Assembly: GCA_022828595.1 (NCBI GenBank)
Contig: JAKGHH010000004.1
Location: forward strand, 82,302,270 to 82,366,269
Direction: 5' to 3'
Source: Nelumbo lutea
Lineage: Eukaryota; Streptophyta; Magnoliopsida; Proteales; Nelumbonaceae
Length of the DNA: 64,000 nucleotides
Shown here: positions 58,165-64,000 of the stretch, piece after piece
Layout: every line of letters begins with the position of its first letter
Position numbering within the stretch: the first letter of the stretch is position 1
Position numbers and translations under genes: made by a program
Notes under the pieces: generated by a model
Told to the model about the DNA's origin: nothing
Seen by the model: the letters and a program-made list of their open reading frames with translations, nothing else
The model's database searches: none

Positions 58165-59994
58165 TCACTGAATCAGTTTGGATAGCTTTCTTAAGCAAGA
58201 ATCATCTTTACACATTTCCACCAGAATGGCTCCCTTACCACTAGAAATCTTGATTCCCTGCCTCATGAATTTATCCAAGTGGAATTCAAGCTCTGAAAGT
58301 CGACCTACTTGAATTAATGTCTTGATGATGCTACTTGCAATCAGTTCATCTGCCTCTAACCCTAACATTGTATATTCATCCAACATTGTAATGGCGTGGT
58401 TAAGAAGGCCAACTTGCAAATAACCATCCATTATATATGCATAAATTGAAGATGATGGATGAATTTTTGACCTTCTCATCTCAAGGAGATAGCTTCTGGC
58501 TTGATTTAGCTTGCCAGACTTGCTCAAAGCATCAATGAGAACAGCATAAGCATCAATGTTTACACAGCAACCACTATTCTTCCACCTGTCAAACATCCTC
58601 AATACATCTTCAATCAGACCCAGCTCTCCATACATTGACATCATATACAAGAATGGCTCTGCATTTCCTCCAAAACCCACTGTGCTTTCCATTTCATTCC
58701 AAAAAATTTCCGCCGACTTCTTCATTTGCGCTCTCGAATACACACAAATCATAGACGAATACACCGATTCTCGATTCTCAACAGAAGTTGAAGATTTTAC
58801 TCCCGCAAATATCTTCTCAGCAACATCAATCAGCCCAATCTTCCCACAGCCACGAATCAGAGACGCATAGACACATCCACTGACGTCCAAACCGGATTTG
58901 CACAGATCTTGTACAAGTTGAAAAGCCGTCCATGGCCTCTTTGTTTCTGCCGTTGCCTCCGCATAAACAGCCAAACTCTTCGTATCCTTGAGGATTCCTT
59001 CTTTGAAAAAACATCCAGCTTCCAAAACCATACCTTCTTTCAGAAATCTCCTCAGCAAATCCATAGCCAAACGCTCATCAGGTCTGCACCCAACCTTCCT
59101 CATCTCTTCCAGAATTACCCAACAGAGCTTAACCCACCCGGCTTTACAAAGAACTCCTAACAGATTCCTATAAACCCTTTCATCTGCAAGAATACCTCTC
59201 TCTTCCATCTCCAGGAATAGCTTCATCGCAGAACCCGCATCCTCCTTCTTCCCGTAGACATCCATCGTGCACGAGTAAAACTCTAAAGTAAGTTCCCGCG
59301 ACCTTGCCCTAGCTCGTTCTGCAACCCAAATCGCCTCTTTATACAACCCGTGTTTCGCATAAATCGACATGGCATAATTATAAGCACACTCGTCGAATTC
59401 AGCTTTTTCCAATAGCTCCCGAACAAAAAAATCGGCAATGTCAACATAACCGGGAACAACCAAGCAGAAGAGGCAGCAGAAATCATCATGGGAGAGGGAA
59501 ACCTTGTGCTTCTTCATCTCACCGAAGTAGAATAGGATCTTGGGGAGATGAGGATTGACAGACTGAAGCTCAGACTTTATCAAAGAGGAGAAGAGAATCG
59601 AATCAGGTTGGAAGACGGGTTTCAGCGACCTGAGGAATCGATAGAAATCGAAAGAGATGAGGGGATTCGAAATGGAGGAAATTAGTGTTGAAGCTTGGGA
59701 GGTTGAGATGATGACGGGAGAGCATTGGAGGGACTTTAGGATTTCGCAAAGATGAGGGTTTTGGTTTTGCTGGGAAGCGGTGGAAAGAAGCTTTAGGAGG
59801 CGACGTACGGCTTGTCTGCCTTTGCGGGGAGGAGGATTGTTAGGGTTTGTAGTCTCAGTCTGCGAGGAGAGGAAAGAAAGAGAAGTGGAGATGCTGAGGG
59901 TTGCGGGGCTTCGAAGCCTTGAGTGACGAACGGAATGACAGAGAAACATCTCTGGCTGAAATTCCAAGCAGGGAGTCTTTCTGAGACTCTGCAT
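58165..59994 (-). CDS. P-class pentatricopeptide repeat protein, probably chloroplast or mitochondrial
   Basis: A single exon of 609 residues. The first ATG in frame is at 59994; the open frame extends upstream to 60069 only through a non-ATG codon and into a transposon, so 59994 is chosen. The N-terminus (about 1-60) is rich in Ser, Arg and Leu with few acidic residues, as in organelle transit peptides. From about residue 200 there are roughly eleven PPR motifs of about 35 residues (for example Y-S-C-T-M-D-V-Y-G-K-K-E-D-A-G-S-A-M-K-L, and YAVLIDALSKSGKLNQARSY). There is no E, DYW or SMR domain, so it is P-class: such proteins bind specific organelle transcripts and aid their processing, stability or translation. 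It resembles the group containing Arabidopsis At5g13770, from memory only. No frameshift was seen. Confidence 0.9.
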   Translation of the reverse strand: MQSLRKTPCLEFQPEMFLCHSVRHSRLRSPATLSISTSLSFLSSQTETTNPNNPPPRKGRQAVRRLLKLLSTASQQNQNPHLCEILKSLQCSPVIISTSQASTLISSISNPLISFDFYRFLRSLKPVFQPDSILFSSLIKSELQSVNPHLPKILFYFGEMKKHKVSLSHDDFCCLFCLVVPGYVDIADFFVRELLEKAEFDECAYNYAMSIYAKHGLYKEAIWVAERARARSRELTLEFYSCTMDVYGKKEDAGSAMKLFLEMEERGILADERVYRNLLGVLCKAGWVKLCWVILEEMRKVGCRPDERLAMDLLRRFLKEGMVLEAGCFFKEGILKDTKSLAVYAEATAETKRPWTAFQLVQDLCKSGLDVSGCVYASLIRGCGKIGLIDVAEKIFAGVKSSTSVENRESVYSSMICVYSRAQMKKSAEIFWNEMESTVGFGGNAEPFLYMMSMYGELGLIEDVLRMFDRWKNSGCCVNIDAYAVLIDALSKSGKLNQARSYLLEMRRSKIHPSSSIYAYIMDGYLQVGLLNHAITMLDEYTMLGLEADELIASSIIKTLIQVGRLSELEFHLDKFMRQGIKISSGKGAILVEMCKDDSCLRKLSKLIQ

Positions 59995-60043
59995 TACCAG
60001 GAAATCGAGTATTGACGAGAGAACAGAAGTAGAAATGTAGAAG

Positions 60044-60447
60044 TAGGGGTGCAGCTTGGGCGGGCTCAACTCGAGCCCGGACCGGCCTAGCCCGCAATTT
60101 TACACGGATCGAGCTTCGATTTTCGGTTCTTGGACTGGAATTGGGCTGAAAATTTTGGACTTTTTATTTTCGGCCGGGCCGGGCCTAATCCTTATAGCCC
60201 GAACCTAGTCTGAGCCTGACTCTACTTTATACTAACCTAAGCTCAGCTTGTACAAACATAGTCCGAGTCTGTGGACTGACTGACCAAGTCGAGCCTGGCT
60301 TGGGCTTGAGCCCAACCCAACCCAAGTGTATAAAATCCCAAATTGGACAGTTGAGACTTGACCTTGGACTCAAACATTAGGCTCAACTCATAGGGTTGGC
60401 CTAGATTGAACTTAAACCTGGCCCAATTTGTCCGGCTTGCACCCCTA
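60044..60447. mobile_element. hAT-like MITE immediately upstream of the PPR gene
   Basis: It begins TAGGGGTGCAGCTTGGGC and ends CCGGCTTGCACCCCTA. The interior is full of GGGCC/GAGCCTG motifs, like the element at 48923-49427. Its left end is only 50 bp from the PPR start codon. A clean target duplication was not found (ATGTAGAAG versus ATGAGAGG is at best decayed). Confidence 0.65.
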
Positions 60448-61145
60448 ATTAGGGGTGCCCACAGTTCGAACCGAATCGTGGGGTAATTTTCTGAACTGAA
60501 TGGAACTGTTCGGTTTTTCAATCTAACCAAATTGAAATCAAACCGATGCAACAGGTTAAATGGTGGACCGGTTAACCATGGTTTGGTTTTTTAGTTTTTT
60601 TATGCCCTCAATATATTAAAAAAAAGGGGAAAACCTTCCTTGCCGGTGGTTTGGAGAGATTGAACACTGAACAAGTGGGTAGAACTGTAAATTGAGAGTG
60701 AGAGATGAGAGAGAGAAAGGGTTGGTTGGAGATGAGAGACAGAACTGTGAACTGAGAGTGAGAGAGATGAGACATAATTGTGAACACTAGTTGCTTGGTC
60801 AAAGTGTCGAACATCGGTGAATGGTGACTCGATCATCGGAGGCCATCAGTGTTTCAGTCAAAGGGCGAAGCACCGGAGGCTGTTGGTCCGTTGGGAAAGA
60901 AATAATTAAGAATCTGAGAGAGTGAGACTGTGAGAGATTGAGAATCTGGTTTGAAGAAGTTGGTGGAAGGAATACCACCGAGACAAAAGAGAAGAAAGGG
61001 AAAGGCATGAAACTTTTCTATTTTCGAGACTGAGAGTCTCCAGTCTGGCACTCTACAGAGGCAGATAGTTTCTCTTTGAAACTTTCAAAGAGAAAGCCTG
61101 AAAGTGCTCATTATATAATTCAGCATTCAGACTGCCGAAAGTGCT

Positions 61146-61176
<31 letters not shown>

Positions 61177-61317
61177 TAACCGCTGATTTTTTTAAATGAC
61201 TAACCAAAACTGAACTGAAACTATCAGTTTTTTAAGAATATCGAACCGACTGGTTCGATTAATTACTTTTTTGGCCAGTTCAGTTTTTCAGTTTTTTTTC
61301 TCACCCCTACCCCTAAT
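60442..61317. mobile_element. hAT-like element inserted at the end of its neighbour, perfect 8-bp duplication
   Basis: The element (60450-61309, 860 bp) begins TAGGGGTGCCCACAGTTCG and ends TTCTCACCCCTA, flanked by CCCCTAAT at 60442-60449 and 61310-61317. The left copy of CCCCTAAT includes the last bases of the element at 60044-60447, so this one arrived later. Inner arms repeat CCGGTT/AACCGA and CAGTTCAG motifs. It contains GAGAGTGAGAGATGAGAG repeats and (TA)n at 61146-61172. Confidence 0.85.
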
Positions 61318-61326
61318 GAGAGGAAC

Positions 61327-61470
61327 GAGATCTGCTCCTCACATGCACATCCACCGTGCATTGGGAACATTTCCCATGAATAATAATTTATAAATAAGGG
61401 AGATGTTTCCAATGCATGGTACGATGTACATGTGAGGCACGAGTGAGGCACCCTGTGTGAGGAGGAGATC
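61327..61470. mobile_element. Small foldback MITE
   Basis: GTGCATTGGGAACATTTCCC (61356-61375) faces GGGAGATGTTTCCAATGCAT (61398-61417) across a 22-bp AT spacer. Outer arms are GAGATCTGCTCCTCAC and GTGTGAGGAGGAGATC. A related copy is at 42599-42687. Confidence 0.7.
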
Positions 61471-62375
61471 CGGGTCTCCTAATCAGAAGAGGTTGCAATT
61501 TGGGTTGGAATGGATCAAATCCAACAAGGGCTGTCAACGGGTCAGATATAGGACGAGTTCATGTAGAACCGGAACAGACCCGACCCTAAGGAAGTATTGG
61601 GTTGAAGGGAAAAGAAACAGAGAACTACTTTCAAAGAAGCGGGGACGCCGGGGAGAATACAAATAATTTTAATTTTTAATTTTTTTTGAAATATAGGTTC
61701 CGGTTAAATTGTGATTAAATAAGGGAGAGTGATGTGGAACTTTTTCATTCGTGGTTACAGAAAAAATTTCTGCAACGTTGATGCAGACGATGTGAACTCG
61801 TGGTGGTGAGCGAATGCATCCGATGACGACAAAAAGTCACCAAATAAAAGGAACAAAAGGGATTACAAGGCTCCTCAAACAGAGATTTGATTAGGATGTG
61901 GTGAAAACCTAGAAAACAGAGAGCCGAGAGTGATATTCCGGACTTAAAATTCCAGTCCGTCGTTCAAGTTAGTATTGTGAACAAACTTTCCATTTTCCGA
62001 GGTGAATTAAGGCAAATAAATGTAATTTACCTTCCAATTTCTGGGATTTACCTCTATATAAGTTGGGGCGTTTATCTTGTCAATCAGTGATAATTTGCAG
62101 GACATCTACTTATATATCTGAGAGACACATTTATTTAAGTGTATGCGGAGAAAGTTTAGGCCCTACTCTTTGCCAAGTAGGACCGTATCACCAAGTGGTG
62201 GTTGTTTATCACACGTGGATTCTTTTAACGAAAGCTCACACCACAGTGGCATCCAAGGTGTTACTAAGTCTTCGAATATAGCCACGTGTAACAATCCTGT
62301 TGGCGGTTAATTTCATCCCTCATAGTGTCGTACAGAATATTAACCTGAACCATTTGGATTAAGGATAATAATAAT
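61471..62375. other. Intergenic, no gene recognised
   Basis: Contains GGGTCAGATATAGGACGAGTTC-type sequence and short frames (61457-61666, 62063-62281) without domains or gene context. Confidence 0.4.
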
Positions 62376-62702
62376 TAATAGCATGGTTTTCGAGCCATCG
62401 TTGACTAGGACGGTCAGACCATTCGGTTGGGAATCATCCAGGCAACCGGTTTTGTTTTACCCCAAACCCGGTTGCTGGTAAAAAACCGTTGAATCAGTCA
62501 ATGATCCGTTGATCCAAGCAGTCAAATTGTCAACCCATCGATCTCTTCAACGATTTTTGGCTATTTTTTATTTTTAATTATTTTTAAAATTTTTGTTAGA
62601 ATGGGTCATTCATTCGAATCAAACAGTCAAACCATCGACCCAAAAACCAATGGCCAAAATAATTCCATTTCCAGGTTGTTTTTAAAACCATGCTTAATAG
62701 CA
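62376..62702. mobile_element. hAT-like MITE with 8-bp duplication
   Basis: The element (62384-62694) begins TGGTTTTCGAGCC and ends TTTTTAAAACCATGCT, with TAATAGCA on both sides. GGTTTTTGGGTCGATGG/ACCCAAAAACC motifs are shared with 9575-9800 and 63845-64000, which are probably further copies. Confidence 0.75.
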
Positions 62703-62851
62703 TCCAACTCTCTATAAATCCTGTGTACCGACTATTGAGTTCCCCAATTTTGGCTACTCTTTAAGACACTCCTAGAATTAGTGATAGAAACCAATCTGCT
62801 TTCTCATTGTTCCACATCAGGAATCACCCAAAATTACTGATGGAAACCAAG

Positions 62852-63644
62852 CTGGGCATTAGGAATGGCAACGTGGCGGGTCAGGGCGGGGATTACATTC
62901 TCCATCCCCGACCCCAACCCCCAAATCACCCCCCATACCCGTCCCCAATCCCCAGTAGGGAACGGAATCCCCCCTCCATCCCCGCCCCCAATGGGGATGA
63001 ATTCTCTATTGGAGACCCGAATCCCCAACGAACTACAGACTAAGACAGTGAGAGAGTTTGAGAGAGAGAGAGAGAGAGAGAGAGAGGACCGTTGTGAGAG
63101 CTGAGGTCGGCAATGAGAGAGAGTTCGAAGGGCGAGGCGACGGCGATCGGCGACGATGACGTAGGTTGAAGGAAGATTAAAGAACTGAAACTCTTCTTTG
63201 AATATCTCTTCTCTATCCTCTATCCGATGTCCGATGGCGATAGGCGAGTGGTGATAGTTAGCAACGGCGGACAGCGAATCGACAACGAAGACGAACTAAC
63301 GAAGGAAGACAAAGCTAGGATTCTATCAAAGACTCAAAGTCAAAAGGTTTTACTATTGAGTCATCGAGTGTTTTACTTTTTTTAAGTTTTAATCTTTTAA
63401 AAAATGAATAATAATTATTATAATATATAATATATAATATATACTTATATATATATATATTAATCGAGGCCGAAGCGGGCGGGGATTGCATTCCCCATCC
63501 CTGTCCCCAAACCTGATCGGGGATTTAGGGATTGCCCCATCCTCGACCTCGACCCCACCAAATAACTCCCCATATCCGACCCCATTGGGTCAGGGAGCCC
63601 GGGTACCCAACGGGGACGGGGAAAATTGCACCTCTACTGGGCAT
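62852..63644. mobile_element. hAT-like element with perfect 8-bp duplication
   Basis: The element (62860-63636, 777 bp) begins TAGGAATGGCAACGTGGCGGG and ends GGAAAATTGCACCTCTA, with CTGGGCAT on both sides. Both ends carry arms rich in CCCCATCCCCG/CGGGGATGGGG. The centre holds (GA)n at 63059-63087 and an AT-rich palindromic stretch at 63410-63460. Short frames across it are Pro/Asn-rich artefacts of the C-rich arms. Confidence 0.88.
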
Positions 63645-63844
63645 AATGTTTGTGTATTGGGTTGGGCACAACCCTAGGCTTCTTTCTATCAACAACTGTT
63701 ACCTTATCAAGAACTGTTACCTTAAAATGTTGATCTTTTGTTTAATAATGGATCTTTGCAATGTTCTTTGTTCCAGTGCGTGAGATATTTTCAACAAGAC
63801 CATGACCTATTATACCTAGGTTTTTGTCTACTACTTTTATACCC

Positions 63845-64000
63845 AATGTTTTAAAAACCGAGTTGAAACCAAAACAGTTCTGGCCACCCATTTTCAGGTT
63901 GATGGTTCAATTATACAGTTTGAATGGATGGCCCATTCTGACCAAAAAAATTAAAAAATATAAAAAAAAATCATTAAAATAAAAATGGTCAAAACCATTG
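63845..64000. mobile_element. Probable partial copy of the GGTTTTAAAACC MITE, cut by the window end
   Basis: Starts AATGTTTTAAAAACCGAG and contains GAATGGATGGCCCATTCTGACC, as in the copies at 9575-9800 and 62384-62694. Confidence 0.5.

Noticed and set aside
59995..60069. A PPR start at 60069
   Set aside because: The codon is TTG on the minus strand, and part of the added 25 residues lies inside the MITE beginning at 60044.
62807..63783. Pro- and Asn-rich frames near the window end as small genes
   Set aside because: They arise from the C-rich arms of the hAT-like element at 62860-63636.
1..64000. CRISPR arrays, bacterial operons, riboswitches, tRNA or rRNA genes
   Set aside because: None seen. 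Spaced repeats here are microsatellites, MITE arms or tandem duplications within transposons. A tRNA scan was not possible by eye across the whole window, so short RNA genes cannot be excluded.

Overview
This is nuclear DNA from a flowering plant. It has spliced genes with long AT-rich introns, a full range of plant transposons and no bacterial-style operons. The intron load and TE density suggest a medium-to-large genome, perhaps a woody or early-diverging lineage, but the species cannot be named from the sequence. Four protein genes look intact. (1) An SPL7-type SBP-box transcription factor (+, 11143-27959) has 10 exons that join in frame to 800 codons. (2) An intronless MSP/ankyrin protein of the VAPYRIN-like group (-, 29333-30784) lies tail-to-tail with SPL7. 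(3) An ERD6-like monosaccharide transporter (+, 47736-53481) has 18 exons that join to 478 codons. (4) A P-class PPR protein (-, 58165-59994) is intronless. About 1 kb past the transporter lies a relic of a second transporter gene (exons 1-2).

Region by region: 1-5460 is the 5' part of a minus-strand Ty3/Gypsy element (protease, gag, AT-rich leader, primer-binding site, LTR). 5461-11142 is transposon-rich flank with a Mutator-like foldback, a hAT-like MITE and a Tourist-like MITE. 11143-27959 is SPL7, whose introns hold at least five LINE fragments, two of them with clear target-site duplications. 33037-42111 is a nested retrotransposon: a degenerate Ty1/Copia element sits inside one LTR of an older minus-strand element, which itself sits in a smaller repeat. 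43232-45034 holds a solo LTR, a truncated poly(A) retroposon and a second Tourist-like MITE. 55358-56515 is LTR-like and rich in tandem repeats. 60044-63636 is a run of hAT-like elements, two of them abutting or nested, starting 50 bp upstream of the PPR start codon.

The four genes do not form an evident pathway. Copper signalling (SPL7), membrane/symbiosis scaffolding (VAPYRIN-like), vacuolar sugar transport (ERD6-like) and organelle RNA processing (PPR) are unrelated roles, and their proximity looks incidental. I found no convincing undescribed biological system. The most informative material is the readable insertion history (target-site duplications, one reconstructed empty site, one odd 10-bp duplication), a GC-AG intron in the transporter, and the relic tandem transporter. 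All exon joins were made by eye from splice signals, reading frame and remembered family sequence; no alignment was run.
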